Shown here: piece by piece, positions 1 through 9,262 of the stretch | Numbering within the stretch: the stretch's first letter is position 1 | How the letters are laid out: each line of letters opens with the position of its first letter | From: Cellvibrionaceae bacterium | GTDB taxonomy: Bacteria > Pseudomonadota > Gammaproteobacteria > Pseudomonadales > Cellvibrionaceae | DNA: 40,503 nucleotides | Direction of reading: 5' to 3' | NCBI GenBank assembly: GCA_025800365.1 | Contig: JAOXRT010000158.1 | Span: 1-40,503, forward strand | Translations under genes and position numbers: made by a program | Notes under the pieces: model-generated | Seen by the model: the letters and a program-made list of their open reading frames with translations, nothing else | Told to the model about the DNA's origin: nothing | Databases searched by the model: none

Positions 1-1
1 C

Positions 2-787
2 TCTGAGCTAGAGTTGTTCGCCAATTTGCGCCCAGCGATTTTGTATCCGCAGTTGGCTGAAGCGTCTACCTTAAAGCCGGAAGTGGTTTCGGGCTTAGAT
101 ATTTTGATTGTTCGGGAGCTGACCGGCGGTATTTATTTTGGCCAGCCGCGTGGCATCCGCACACTAGAAAATGGTGAGCGCCAAGGTTACAACACCTACG
201 TTTATGCCGAGCATGAAATCGAGCGTATTGGTCGTAATGCTTTCGAAATGGCTCGCAAGCGTGGCAAGAAAGTGTGCTCGGTTGATAAGGCTAACGTGCT
301 TGAGGCTACAGTATTGTGGCGTGAGGTGATGGATCGCTTGTCTGCTGAATATCCAGATGTAGAGCTAAGCCATATGTACGTTGATAACGCTGCAATGCAA
401 TTAGTTCGTGCGCCAAAACAGTTCGATGTGATTGTCACCGGTAATATGTTTGGCGATATTTTATCGGATGCAGCAGCAATGTTAACCGGCTCCATCGGCA
501 TGTTGCCTTCAGCATCTTTGGATAAAAACGGTTGCGGCATGTACGAACCTTGTCATGGTTCGGCGCCAGATATCGCAGGGCAGGGCATTGCCAATCCGCT
601 GGCGACTATTTTGTCGGTAGCCATGATGCTGCGTTATTCACTGGATATGCCTGAGGCGGCCGTGCAAATCGAGGAAGCTGTATCCAAGGTGTTGGATCAA
701 GGTTTGCGTACCGCTGACATTTATACCGATGGTATGCAAAAGGTTAGCACCAGCGAAATGGGTGATGCTGTAGTAGCTGCTCTTTAA
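2..787 (+). CDS. leuB: 3-isopropylmalate dehydrogenase, C-terminal part (5' end outside window)
   Basis: LeuB oxidatively decarboxylates 3-isopropylmalate to 2-ketoisocaproate with NAD+, the third step of leucine synthesis, in the cytosol. The reading frame is open to the left edge ([11 protein letters not shown]), so the TTG at 14 is an internal codon and about 100 N-terminal residues are missing. The visible 261 residues include the FANLRPA segment, the substrate loop [13 protein letters not shown], the metal-binding aspartates in the [12 protein letters not shown] stretch, and the NAD-binding [17 protein letters not shown] loop. This is the normal C-terminus of the roughly 360-residue family. 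The next gene is asd, as in Pseudomonas. Confidence 0.96.
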   Translation, partial: SELELFANLRPAILYPQLAEASTLKPEVVSGLDILIVRELTGGIYFGQPRGIRTLENGERQGYNTYVYAEHEIERIGRNAFEMARKRGKKVCSVDKANVLEATVLWREVMDRLSAEYPDVELSHMYVDNAAMQLVRAPKQFDVIVTGNMFGDILSDAAAMLTGSIGMLPSASLDKNGCGMYEPCHGSAPDIAGQGIANPLATILSVAMMLRYSLDMPEAAVQIEEAVSKVLDQGLRTADIYTDGMQKVSTSEMGDAVVAAL

Positions 788-982
788 TACCTGTTTAAAA
801 AATTAAAACCGCGAGCGCCATAGTTGTAGCACAAGTCGTATCAAAAAAAGTACGCTCGTTAAAACCTAGGATGCCAACTCAAATAGAGGGGTGCCTAGGA
901 ACTTAAGATCATCCATTGTCGTTTCTAATAGTCAGTTCGCAAATGGCCATTAGAGCGGCAACTAGGGTGGCGAGAATTAAAA

Positions 983-1013
983 GCTTAAATGCGGCTAATA
1001 ACACCGCTTAAGC
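983..1013 (+). promoter_or_regulatory. stem-loop in the asd upstream region
   Basis: GCTTAA (983-988) pairs with TTAAGC (1008-1013), and inside it GCGG (991-994) pairs with CCGC (1004-1007), leaving a 9-nt loop. A second small dyad, CACGT (1036-1040) with ACGTG (1047-1051), lies just before the AGAGAG ribosome-binding site of asd. Between leuB and asd there is also a CCTAGG repeated at both ends of a roughly 35-nt stretch near 867-901. These may be leader structures or protein sites. I could not match them to a known riboswitch. Confidence 0.35.
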
Positions 1014-1065
1014 ACCACAATAGCACCACATATAGCACGTCACAGTACGTGAAAGAGAGAAAACA

Positions 1066-2181
1066 ATGCGTGTAGGTTTTGTAGGTTGGCGCGGCATGGT
1101 GGGTTCCGTTTTAATGGAACGCATGCGCGCTGAAAATGACTTTAGTGGCCAAGATTTAGAGCCGGTTTTTTATACGACTTCAAATGTGGGTGGTACGGGC
1201 CCTGATATTGGTCGCGATATTGAGCCATTGCAGGATGCCTACGATATTGAAAGTTTAAGTAAGCTGGATGTCGTGTTGACCTGCCAGGGTGGAGATTATA
1301 CCTCGGCGGTTTACGGGAAATTACGCGAAACAGGTTGGCAGGGTTATTGGATTGACGCTGCCTCAAGTCTTCGAATGGCTGACGACGCCATAATCGTTTT
1401 GGACCCTGTAAATAATAAAGTGATTCGAGATGGCTTGGCCAAAGGTGTTAAAAATTACATCGGCGGTAACTGTACTGTCAGCTTAATGCTTATGGGTCTA
1501 GGCGGTTTATTTAATGCGGGCTTGGTGGAGTGGGTGAGTGCCATGACTTACCAGGCAGCATCCGGTGCTGGTGCACGCAATATGCGCGAGCTGATTGCGC
1601 AAATGGGCAGTATTCGTGATGCCGTTGCCCCAGAGCTGGCCGACCCTGCCAGCGCTATTTTGGAAATTGATCGCAAAGTGGCCGAGCATATGCGCAGCCA
1701 AGATTTGCCTGCAGATGAGTTTGGTGTCCCATTGGCTGGCAGTCTGCTGCCTTATATCGATCGTCAGCTGGATAATTTCCAAAGTCGTGAAGAATGGAAG
1801 GGGCAGGCAGAAACCAATAAAATCTTAGGCCTGGATGCAAAGCCAGTACCGGTCGATGGTTTATGTGTGCGTGTTGGGGCGATGCGTTGTCACTCGCAAG
1901 CTTTGACCATCAAGCTTAAGCAGGATGTGCCTCTGGCTGATATTGAGTCAATGTTGGATGAAGCCAGCCAGTGGTCTAAGGTTGTGCCTAATAATCGTGA
2001 GCAAACTTTGAGCGATTTAACACCAACAGCGGTTACTGGGACTTTGACTGTACCGGTAGGTCGATTGCGCAAGATGAATATGGGGCCGCAGTATTTATCG
2101 GCCTTTACCGTAGGTGATCAGCTATTGTGGGGGGCTGCAGAGCCTTTGCGCCGTATGTTAGCGATTCTACGAGAAGCTTAA
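1066..2181 (+). CDS. asd: aspartate-semialdehyde dehydrogenase
   Basis: Asd reduces L-aspartyl-4-phosphate to aspartate semialdehyde with NADPH. This is the branch point to lysine/diaminopimelate, methionine and threonine, in the cytosol. The 371-residue protein has the usual length. The N-terminal Rossmann motif GWRGMVGS is at residues 7-14, and the catalytic cysteine is C136 in [10 protein letters not shown]. The dimerisation/substrate half contains the [11 protein letters not shown] segment and the [13 protein letters not shown] segment with its conserved Arg and His. The ATG at 1066 is preceded by AGAGAG at a good distance. In Pseudomonas a second asd paralogue (usg type) usually sits between asd and fimV. 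Here that place is empty. Confidence 0.97.
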   Translation: MRVGFVGWRGMVGSVLMERMRAENDFSGQDLEPVFYTTSNVGGTGPDIGRDIEPLQDAYDIESLSKLDVVLTCQGGDYTSAVYGKLRETGWQGYWIDAASSLRMADDAIIVLDPVNNKVIRDGLAKGVKNYIGGNCTVSLMLMGLGGLFNAGLVEWVSAMTYQAASGAGARNMRELIAQMGSIRDAVAPELADPASAILEIDRKVAEHMRSQDLPADEFGVPLAGSLLPYIDRQLDNFQSREEWKGQAETNKILGLDAKPVPVDGLCVRVGAMRCHSQALTIKLKQDVPLADIESMLDEASQWSKVVPNNREQTLSDLTPTAVTGTLTVPVGRLRKMNMGPQYLSAFTVGDQLLWGAAEPLRRMLAILREA

Positions 2182-2193
2182 GACGCCAACTAA

Positions 2194-2218
2194 AGGTGGC
2201 CACTGCCTGTGGCCACCT
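2194..2218 (+). terminator. hairpin terminator after asd
   Basis: Two perfect 10-bp arms (AGGTGGCCAC at 2194-2203 and GTGGCCACCT at 2209-2218) enclose a 5-nt loop, 13 bases after the asd stop codon. The tract that follows is only moderately T-rich (CTCATCTCTTT), so this is a strong hairpin with a weak U tail. Confidence 0.65.
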
Positions 2219-2712
2219 CTCATCTCTTTGGGCCAATGTCCCAGTATGCCTGTGATAGCCCTCTCATTTTTTATCTGAAACTTTCAATCTAGGCGGTTTC
2301 GCTCAATTAAAGCCCGAATTATGCTCCCTAAAACTGGGCGAATAGTTGCGAAAAGCCTATTTATATTGAATACTTACGTGCAATTGTGAAGAGTTATTCT
2401 AGGCTTTATTCACATTTCTTAATAATGGCTCTGAGCGCTTATGCAGCTCAACTCTATAGCTTATTAGCCGAAATGATAGGAATGATGCCAAAAGGCTCGG
2501 ACGACTTGTAGAAGGCGTTCATGATTCACTACAGAGTTGGCACATTATCCACTGGGTACTTTGGGCGACAAGCCTGAAGGTCGGCGGATTTGTGCTTTGT
2601 GTTTTTGTACGCTTTGTATGGTGCCGGGCAGATAGGCGGCATACAGCGTTGAGCACAAAGAGAGATAGGGGTTTTACTCCTCGAACCAAGCAAAAAATTA
2701 AAGGATCATCCT
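2219..2712. other. gene-free region upstream of fimV
   Basis: I see no coding sequence in this stretch. It holds nested dyads: AAAGCCTA (2352-2359) with TAGGCTTT (2400-2407), TGTGAA (2385-2390) with TTCACA (2409-2414), and TTTGTGCT (2589-2596) with AGCACAAA (2652-2659). These could be a structured fimV leader or regulator sites. The fimV ribosome-binding site AAAGGA sits 7 bases before its ATG. In related genomes an asd-like paralogue (usg) often occupies this position, but I find no remnant of it. Confidence 0.5.
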
Positions 2713-5700
2713 ATGCGTCTTGGTAATTTGGCGGTAGCTATCGGTTTGGTTACAGCTATGTCGTCACCGGGTTTAAGTGCTTTAGGCCTCGGGGAGATAA
2801 CATTACACTCCACACTAAACCAACCTCTAGATGCAGAAATTAAACTGCTGCAAACTCGTGATTTGGATAAAGGTGAAATTCTAGCCGCATTGGCTTCGAG
2901 TGAAGACTTTAAGCGAGCTGGAATTGAACGTAATTATTTCTTAACGGGCTTAAAGTTTACTGTTGATTTAAAAGCCCCTGGCGGCCCAGTGCTAAGAGTT
3001 CGAAGCGACCGTCAAGTTCAAGAGCCCTATTTAAACTTTTTGATTGAAACCCGCTGGCCTGCAGGGCGTATTTTACGTGAATACACCTTGCTAATGGATC
3101 TGCCGGTTTTTACTGAAGATGCTGCGCCAGCTGTTCAAGCCGCTAAACCTGCAGCGCCAAAACCTCAAAATAAGGTTCAACGACGCCCAAAGCCAAGTGA
3201 GCCCGTAACTCGCCCGGTTGCTGAGCCAGAAGAGCCACGTACTAGCGTCGCTCAAAATGATGTTGAATCCACTTCCAGTTACGGCCCAGTCGGTGCTAAC
3301 GAAACCCTATGGGGAATTGCTAGCCAGGTACGACCCAGCCGCGGCGCCAGCATTCAGCAAACCATGCTGGCTATTCAGCGCCTTAATCCAGAGGCTTTTA
3401 TTGATGGCAACATCAACCGTCTGCGTCGTGGGCAGGTCTTAAGAATACCAACTGAGTCTGAAATCTCTCGTTTAACAGCTCGTCAGGCCATTGCTGAAGT
3501 TGCTCAGCAGAATACCGATTGGTCTGGCAATGCCAATGGTGATGTGGGCGCACCAATTGATGCGGCGTCCAGTCGCAGTCGCCGCAATACTAGCTCCGAA
3601 CAAGCGAGTGGCCGAGTAACTTTGGCGAGTGCTAGTGAAACCGCTGGATCGGCTAGCCGAGGTGCTGGTAGTGGCCAAGCGGAATTGAGCCAGGCCTTAG
3701 AGCAGCTAGATAAATCGCGTCGCGAGAATGACGAGCTAAAATCACGCCTTGCGGATTTAGAAGCGCAGATCGAAACCATGGAACGATTGGTTGAGGTGAG
3801 CAGTGAGCAAATGCGTGCCCTGCAGTTGGCTGCAGAGAAAGGTGATACTGCAGTTGCCGATAAGACTGGGGAAGATGTTATTGATCCGCTCAATGACGCT
3901 TATAAAGACAGCATCGACAGCGCTTCCGAGGATTCTGAAAAACTGGCTGAGCTCGTACCTGATGAGCCAGCAGCTGATGAGCAAAGCACCGAAGCAGCCG
4001 AAGTAGAAGCTAAGCCAGAGCCGGCCAAAGCTAAGCCAGCCCCGAAGAAGAAAGTTGCAGCCGTAGTAAGCACGCCAAAAGCTGAACCCGGCATTGTTGA
4101 TATATTGGTGGATAATCTCCTTTATATCGGTGGTGGCTTGGTGGCTGTTTTGCTAGCAGTGTGGGCATTGTTGCGTCGCCGTAAGGACGATGATGAAGAG
4201 GCAATTGAGCCTGAGTTGGCTGCCGCTTCTTTTGATAATCAGCTGGAGCAAAGCGAAGAGGCTTCGACCGAGCCAGAAGAGAATGATGTTTTATCCGAGG
4301 CCGATGTCTATATCGCTTACGGTAAATTCGATCAGGCCGAAGAGTTGTTGCAAGGCCATTTGAGTGCCCAATCTGACGATAGTGCTGCACGACTAAAATT
4401 GCTTGAAGTGTATAGCGAAGCTAAAAATTACACCGGCTTTGATGAGCAGGCGGAGATTTTAGATAAGACGGCCGATGATGCTACGCTCGCTAAAATCGCC
4501 AGCTTACGCGAAAGCATGGGCGGGCCTGACAATGCCAGTGATGCGCTTGATGCTCTAGGTTTAGAAATCAATGACGATGAGCAAAGCCTCGATGATTTGC
4601 AGTTAGATGCAGATGCTGACGAATTTGACCTATCTGATATGGACTTTAGCTTGGATCAAGATGCTGATGGTCTCGACTCGGCGGGTTTGGAGTCGGGAGA
4701 TTCGGAGGTTCAAGCAGAAGATAAGCTAGGATCAATCGATGGTCTAGATGATTTAAGTCTCGATGACGGCGAAGAAAACAGCAATGAGTTGTCAGATATC
4801 GAATTTGATCTCGCGCTTGGTCTGGATGATGCGGCCGAAGGTGACGCTGTCAGTTTGAATGAGCCGGAGATTGAAACTGATGTAGAGCTGGATGCCTCAG
4901 CTCTAGAAGAAGAGATCGATGGACTTGCTGATATTGAATTTGAAACGGCTTTTGATGAGCCTTTAGAGTCGGCATCTGAAGAGCTAGAAAACGCGGCGTC
5001 TGCTGTAGAAGAAAGCGCGGAAGAAAGTGCAGAAGATGCGCTTGCTGCTTTGGATGACTTTAGTTTAGAAGATGATAGCGAGCAGATAACTGCTGGCCTA
5101 GACGATATTGATTTAGACTTCTCAACATCTGATTTAGACAGCACAGAAGCATCGGCAGAAATTGACGAGCCAGCACTGCAATTGGATGAGAAAACAGCGG
5201 CGGTAGCGGCGGCTGGTGCTGCGGCACTTGGCACAACAGTGGTTGGCAGTCTGACCATGCACGATGAGGCCGAAAGCGAGCAGGAGCCCGCTGCCGCTAG
5301 CGCCAGTGATGAGCTTGCTGACGTCGATGGTTTAGCTGAAGCTGAAGCTGATGATTTTGATTTGAGCTTAGAGCTCGATGCCAATACTGAAGACGATCTC
5401 GATTTAGGTGCTGACGGTGAGTTAGATTTGGCGGAACTCGACAAAGAGTTGGATTCCGAACTGGATCTAAATGAAGAGCTAGATCTAGACACTGAGCTGG
5501 ATCTGGATTCTAACGCTTCGGCTGAGCTATCAGAAACTGAGGACTTCAGCTCTGATTTTGGCGAAGAAGCCAAAGATCTGGATGCCTTGGCAGTAAGTGA
5601 TATGGATTTACCGGCATCCGATTTGTCTGTTGGTGATTTGGCCGGTGGCGCTGAAGATCTTGGTGATGACTTGGCGGCCTTGGATATCTCCTTGGGGGAT

Positions 5701-5937
5701 GACCCTGAGATCAATAGTGAGCTTGAAGAGAAGCCGGCCGAAGCGGCGAGCGAGCTCAGTAATGAGTTGGACTTTTTGGCTGACAGCGATGAAGTCGCGA
5801 CTAAATTAGATCTAGCCCGCGCCTATATGGATATGGGAGATAAAGAAGGTGCCAAAGAAATCCTAGAGGAGGTTGTCAACGAGGGGGACGAGGGCCAGCA
5901 AAAAGAGGCCCAAGAACTGATCGACAGAATGTCATGA
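2713..5937 (+). CDS. fimV: FimV/HubP-type polar hub protein
   Basis: FimV is an inner-membrane, peptidoglycan-binding protein that organises the cell pole, and in Pseudomonas it supports type IV pilus assembly and twitching. The 1074-residue product starts with a signal-like segment (1-24). The FimV N-terminal domain runs to about 132, followed by a Pro/Ala linker, a LysM domain (about 191-250), a coiled coil (about 325-370) and one membrane segment (about 466-486) ending in RRRKDDDE. A very acidic Asp/Glu/Leu/Ala tail of about 500 residues follows, and then the conserved C-terminal FimV/TPR motif (LDLARAYMDMGDKEGAKEIL). An Ala-rich uncharged patch (about 827-849) interrupts the acidic tail. 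An N-terminal AAAGGA ribosome-binding site supports the start. Confidence 0.95.
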   Translation: MRLGNLAVAIGLVTAMSSPGLSALGLGEITLHSTLNQPLDAEIKLLQTRDLDKGEILAALASSEDFKRAGIERNYFLTGLKFTVDLKAPGGPVLRVRSDRQVQEPYLNFLIETRWPAGRILREYTLLMDLPVFTEDAAPAVQAAKPAAPKPQNKVQRRPKPSEPVTRPVAEPEEPRTSVAQNDVESTSSYGPVGANETLWGIASQVRPSRGASIQQTMLAIQRLNPEAFIDGNINRLRRGQVLRIPTESEISRLTARQAIAEVAQQNTDWSGNANGDVGAPIDAASSRSRRNTSSEQASGRVTLASASETAGSASRGAGSGQAELSQALEQLDKSRRENDELKSRLADLEAQIETMERLVEVSSEQMRALQLAAEKGDTAVADKTGEDVIDPLNDAYKDSIDSASEDSEKLAELVPDEPAADEQSTEAAEVEAKPEPAKAKPAPKKKVAAVVSTPKAEPGIVDILVDNLLYIGGGLVAVLLAVWALLRRRKDDDEEAIEPELAAASFDNQLEQSEEASTEPEENDVLSEADVYIAYGKFDQAEELLQGHLSAQSDDSAARLKLLEVYSEAKNYTGFDEQAEILDKTADDATLAKIASLRESMGGPDNASDALDALGLEINDDEQSLDDLQLDADADEFDLSDMDFSLDQDADGLDSAGLESGDSEVQAEDKLGSIDGLDDLSLDDGEENSNELSDIEFDLALGLDDAAEGDAVSLNEPEIETDVELDASALEEEIDGLADIEFETAFDEPLESASEELENAASAVEESAEESAEDALAALDDFSLEDDSEQITAGLDDIDLDFSTSDLDSTEASAEIDEPALQLDEKTAAVAAAGAAALGTTVVGSLTMHDEAESEQEPAAASASDELADVDGLAEAEADDFDLSLELDANTEDDLDLGADGELDLAELDKELDSELDLNEELDLDTELDLDSNASAELSETEDFSSDFGEEAKDLDALAVSDMDLPASDLSVGDLAGGAEDLGDDLAALDISLGDDPEINSELEEKPAEAASELSNELDFLADSDEVATKLDLARAYMDMGDKEGAKEILEEVVNEGDEGQQKEAQELIDRMS

Positions 5938-5971
5938 TGCTCTAAAGCTAAGCCCCTTATTTGACTATCAT

Positions 5972-5994
5972 AAAGGCCCGCAAGGGCCTTTTTT
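5972..5994 (+). terminator. rho-independent terminator after fimV
   Basis: AAAGGCCC (5972-5979) pairs with GGGCCTTT (5984-5991) around a GCAA tetraloop, followed directly by a T run. It lies 35 bases after the fimV stop codon. Confidence 0.93.
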
Positions 5995-6108
5995 ATTGCC
6001 TGAAATTAATCACCATTCCACTGCCTCAACTTCTACGCTTTTTGTTTCAACAGCGTGGCTCAGTTACAATGCCTGCGATTTCCAAGCGATAGAGAATTTA
6101 ACAAAAGA

Positions 6109-7002
6109 ATGGTTCGAGCCTATAAAACAAATGGTGAAATATTGCCGGGGCAAAGTTTGCCAGAAGGTGTTCAGCGTTACGCAGCCATTATTGAATACAA
6201 TGGGGCGCGCTACCGTGGTTTTCAGCTGCAAAAACACGATAAGCAAACCGTTCAAGAAACCTTGCAAAATGCTCTGAGCCAAGTAGCCAATGAAGAGGTT
6301 TCTTTGGTCTGTGCCGGTCGCACTGATGCCGGCGTGCACGCCAGCGCGCAAGTTGTGCACTTTGACAGTAAAGCCTTGCGCCCCAGTAAGGCTTGGGTAC
6401 AAGGCGTTAATACCGCGATGAGTCGGGATATCCGAGTTCGTTGGGCGGATCAAGTTTCAGCGCAGTTTCATGCCCGTTTTAGTGCCCAGGCGCGCAGTTA
6501 TCGCTATTTAATTTCGGATCAAGCTGTCTCCTCAGGGTTACTCGAAGGACAAATCACCTGGTCTAAGTTTCCTCTTGATATTGAGGCTATGCAAAGCGCC
6601 GCCGAGGCCTTGCTTGGCGAACATGACTTCTCTTCATTTCGGGCGGCACAATGTCAGGCGCGCCATGCGATTCGAGAGCTGCAGGCGATTCAATTTTATC
6701 GCTTGCATGGCGGAATGATTGTTATGGAGATACGTGCCAACGCCTTTCTACATCATATGGTACGCAATATCGTTGGCGTATTAATGGCGATTGGTAGTGG
6801 TCATAAACCTATTGGCTGGGCCCAGGAAGTACTGCAAGCTCAAGATCGATGTGCGGCGGGAGTTACGGCACCTGCATCGGGTTTGTATTTTGTTGCGGCT
6901 CACTACCCCGAGCACTTAGCCATACCTACGATTGAAAAGGGGCCCTTGTGGCTGCCTAATGATCTGAACTTGGTTGGGCATCGGCAAGCAGCCAAGCAAT
7001 AG
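6109..7002 (+). CDS. truA: tRNA pseudouridine(38-40) synthase
   Basis: TruA converts uridines 38-40 in the anticodon stem-loop of many tRNAs to pseudouridine. The catalytic Asp is in the CAGRTDAGVHA motif (D73 counting from the chosen start). Other family blocks are EYNGARYRGFQ near the N-terminus, FHARFSAQARSYRY, DFSSFRAAQCQ and the C-terminal FLHHMVRNIVG. The frame is open from a GTG at 6055. The ATG at 6109 gives 297 residues, closer to the roughly 270-residue family, and its product still carries an unconserved extension of about 20 residues, so the longer start is unlikely. The ribosome-binding site is weak (AAAAGA). trpF follows 21 bases downstream, suggesting co-transcription. Confidence 0.95.
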   Translation: MVRAYKTNGEILPGQSLPEGVQRYAAIIEYNGARYRGFQLQKHDKQTVQETLQNALSQVANEEVSLVCAGRTDAGVHASAQVVHFDSKALRPSKAWVQGVNTAMSRDIRVRWADQVSAQFHARFSAQARSYRYLISDQAVSSGLLEGQITWSKFPLDIEAMQSAAEALLGEHDFSSFRAAQCQARHAIRELQAIQFYRLHGGMIVMEIRANAFLHHMVRNIVGVLMAIGSGHKPIGWAQEVLQAQDRCAAGVTAPASGLYFVAAHYPEHLAIPTIEKGPLWLPNDLNLVGHRQAAKQ

Positions 7003-7023
7003 TATTGAAAACTAGAGGCAAAG

Positions 7024-7683
7024 ATGAGTGCTAATAAGCCGTCGGCAGATAAGCTACAAGTAAGCAGTAGAACCTTGGTAAAGGTTTGCGGATTCACCCA
7101 AGTAGAGCAGGCCAGGCAGGCGGCGAAAATGGGAGTTGATGCCCTTGGCTTGGTGTTTTATGGGCCAAGTCCTCGTTGTGTGGATATGGCGAGAGCTCAA
7201 GAGATTGCCGCTGTTGTCGCACCGTTTTGCAGCCTAGTTGGTTTGTTCGTGAATGAACAAGAAGCCGTCGTGAAGCAGCTGCTTAACAAATTACCTTTAG
7301 ATATCTTGCAGTTTCATGGTGACGAATCTCCTGAGTATTGCGCCTCTTTTGGGCGTCGTTATATGAAGGCAATCCGAATGCGTGAGGGCCTTGATTTGGA
7401 GGCAGAGATCGATCGCTATCAGGGTGCGAGCGCTATATTGCTGGATGCCTATCGCCCGGGGGTGCCGGGTGGTACTGGTGAGCAGTTTGATTGGCAGAGA
7501 GTGCCCCAGGATTCAACTGTGCCGATTGTTTTAGCGGGTGGCTTGGATGCCAATAATGTTGCACAGGCGATTAAGCAAACGGCTGTCTATGGCGTTGATG
7601 TGAGTGGCGGAGTCGAGCGAGCAAAAGGAGACAAGTGTTTGTCCAAGATTGCGCAGTTTCTGGAGGCGGTACGTACTTGCTAA
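7024..7683 (+). CDS. trpF: N-(5'-phosphoribosyl)anthranilate isomerase
   Basis: TrpF isomerises phosphoribosylanthranilate to CdRP in tryptophan synthesis, as a cytosolic TIM barrel. The 219-residue protein has the catalytic cysteine in VKVCGFT (C22), the general-acid aspartate in LLDAYRPGVPGGTG, and the phosphate-binding loops LAGGLDANNV and GVDVSGGVE. An N-terminal extension of about 18 residues precedes the first beta strand. GAGG lies 7 bases before the ATG. It follows truA closely and is separated from accD by 404 bases. trpB and trpA, which sit next to trpF in many bacteria, are not in this window. Confidence 0.96.
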   Translation: MSANKPSADKLQVSSRTLVKVCGFTQVEQARQAAKMGVDALGLVFYGPSPRCVDMARAQEIAAVVAPFCSLVGLFVNEQEAVVKQLLNKLPLDILQFHGDESPEYCASFGRRYMKAIRMREGLDLEAEIDRYQGASAILLDAYRPGVPGGTGEQFDWQRVPQDSTVPIVLAGGLDANNVAQAIKQTAVYGVDVSGGVERAKGDKCLSKIAQFLEAVRTC

Positions 7684-8087
7684 GATTTCAGGCAAAGCAG
7701 CGTTCTTGCTCGGGCCTTGGCCAGCAATTTACACTGGAGTTCAGCTAAGATTAAGGGCTTAGATTGCACTCTCCATGGGAGCTTAGTTTCCTAATTACGG
7801 CCATACCAGACAAATTGGAAAAAATAAGGGGGATTTTGCCACTGAATGAATATTTTAGTGTCACTTCCGCGCCCCATTATTTATCATAGCGTATTGAGAA
7901 TTAATGATGACTCAGCCAGCACGTAGTTTAGCCTGGCTGGTTAAAATCTAGGCAGTGTGAGAGCAGGATAGGCCGCCAAATTGGCACCAATTTAGCACAT
8001 GGGTTCTGCCCCGAAGCCTACACCGCCTTGTGAGAAATACGATACCGTAACCGAGCTTTTCGGTGACAATGAATCAGCGAGACAAAT
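7684..8087. promoter_or_regulatory. trpF-accD intergenic region with two dyads
   Basis: I see no gene in these 404 bases. CAGCCAG (7913-7919) pairs with CTGGCTG (7933-7939) across a 13-base loop. It has no T run, so it is not a convincing terminator. A compact perfect dyad AAATTGG-CA-CCAATTT lies at 7978-7993, about 95 bases before the accD start, and looks like a protein-binding site. I cannot assign it to a known regulator. The accD promoter must be here or further upstream, but I cannot place convincing -35/-10 boxes. Confidence 0.4.
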
Positions 8088-9041
8088 ATGAGTTGGTTGG
8101 ACAAAATTATTCCTAATTCTGTGCGCTCTGAAGGGCGTCGTGACGGTGCCAGTAAGGTGCCAGAGGGGCTCTGGAAAAAGTGTGTCAAATGTGGTTCGGT
8201 GCTTTATCGCCCAGAGCTTGAGCGCAACGATGATGTCTGTCCGAAATGTGACCACCATATGCGCATTGGTGCTCGAAAGCGCCTAGATATCTTTTTGGAC
8301 AAAGATGGTCGTGAGGAACTGGCTACCGAGGTTGAGCCAATTGATCGTCTAAAATTCAAAGACATCAAAAAGTACAAAGAGCGCTTGAGTACTGCACAAA
8401 AAGCCACCGGCGAAAAAGATGCTTTAGTTGCCATGCGTGGTAGCTTGAAGGGCATGCCTGTCGTTGCGGTCGCCTTTGAGTTTGCCTTCCACGGTGGTTC
8501 GATGGGTTATGCTGTAGGTGAAAAATTCACCCGTGCTGCAAAGGTCGCTCTAGATGAGAATATCCCTTTGGTGTGTTTTTCCGCTACCGGTGGTGCACGC
8601 ATGCAAGAGGCGCTTATTTCCTTGATGCAGATGGCAAAAACATCGGCCATTATCGAGCGCTTAAAACAGCAGGGAACACCCTATGTTTCCATCATGACTG
8701 ACCCAGTATACGGTGGTGTGTCGGCAAGTTTGGCTCTATTAGGTGATATTAATGCGGCCGAGCCAGGCGCCCGAGCGGGCTTTGCTGGCCCAAATATCAT
8801 TGAGCAGACTATTCGACAAAAATTGCCAGCAGGATTTCAGCGCAGTGAATTTTTGTTAGAGCATGGCGCTATCGACATGATTATTCACCGTAATGAGATG
8901 CGCGATCGTTTGGCTTCTTTGTTGGGTAAATTTACCAACTACAGTTGGGATGAATCGCAACTGCAAGAAGAGGCGGAGCCTGATCAGGAGGCGGAAGTTA
9001 TCGAAGCAGACGCTTCCCCTAAAGAGGGCGAAGACTCTTAA
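8088..9041 (+). CDS. accD: acetyl-CoA carboxylase, carboxyltransferase beta subunit
   Basis: AccD, with AccA, transfers the carboxyl group from carboxybiotin to acetyl-CoA to make malonyl-CoA, the committed step of fatty-acid synthesis. The 317-residue protein opens with MSWLDKIIP. It has the four-cysteine zinc ribbon (C32, C35, C51, C54) and the crotonase-type carboxyltransferase core with [25 protein letters not shown] and [16 protein letters not shown]. The C-terminus carries a glutamate-rich tail of about 25 residues ([10 protein letters not shown] onward) that makes it slightly longer than the 304-residue E. coli protein. The ribosome-binding site is weak. A strong terminator follows. 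Confidence 0.97.
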   Translation: MSWLDKIIPNSVRSEGRRDGASKVPEGLWKKCVKCGSVLYRPELERNDDVCPKCDHHMRIGARKRLDIFLDKDGREELATEVEPIDRLKFKDIKKYKERLSTAQKATGEKDALVAMRGSLKGMPVVAVAFEFAFHGGSMGYAVGEKFTRAAKVALDENIPLVCFSATGGARMQEALISLMQMAKTSAIIERLKQQGTPYVSIMTDPVYGGVSASLALLGDINAAEPGARAGFAGPNIIEQTIRQKLPAGFQRSEFLLEHGAIDMIIHRNEMRDRLASLLGKFTNYSWDESQLQEEAEPDQEAEVIEADASPKEGEDS

Positions 9042-9065
9042 ACTTCTGCACGGTTTAGTATTATC

Positions 9066-9093
9066 AAAACCCGCTTCTTTATGAGCGGGTTTT
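9066..9093 (+). terminator. rho-independent terminator after accD
   Basis: AAAACCCGCT (9066-9075) pairs perfectly with AGCGGGTTTT (9084-9093) around an 8-base loop, 24 bases after the accD stop codon. The A and T runs on both sides would allow termination on either strand. Confidence 0.92.
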
Positions 9094-9262
9094 CACTTTA
9101 TGGTGCTGTAGATTGTGTTGTGAATAGCGCTGCGAAAAGTGTCGTGGATTTGCAGTAGATTGCTCCAAAAGCTGAAACAGCGAGCTGTCTGCCTTGTGAA
9201 AATAGCTTTAGATACGGTGGCCGCTGTGCTCGTCTTGGTCTCAATTTTAGTAACATCTTTTT

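Noticed and set aside
790-1065. Lysine riboswitch before asd, suggested by AGAGGGGTGC
   Set aside because: The other conserved blocks and the five-helix layout are not visible.
2544-2565. TTGGCACATTATCCACTGG as a sigma-54 promoter of fimV
   Set aside because: The -24-like part is good, but the GG-N10 spacing lands on AC instead of GC.
4710-5714. Long antisense open frame (334 codons) inside fimV, rich in serine
   Set aside because: The complement of Asp/Glu/Leu/Ala codons gives Ser/Lys-rich frames without stops. It has no ribosome-binding site or domain, and fimV explains the stretch.
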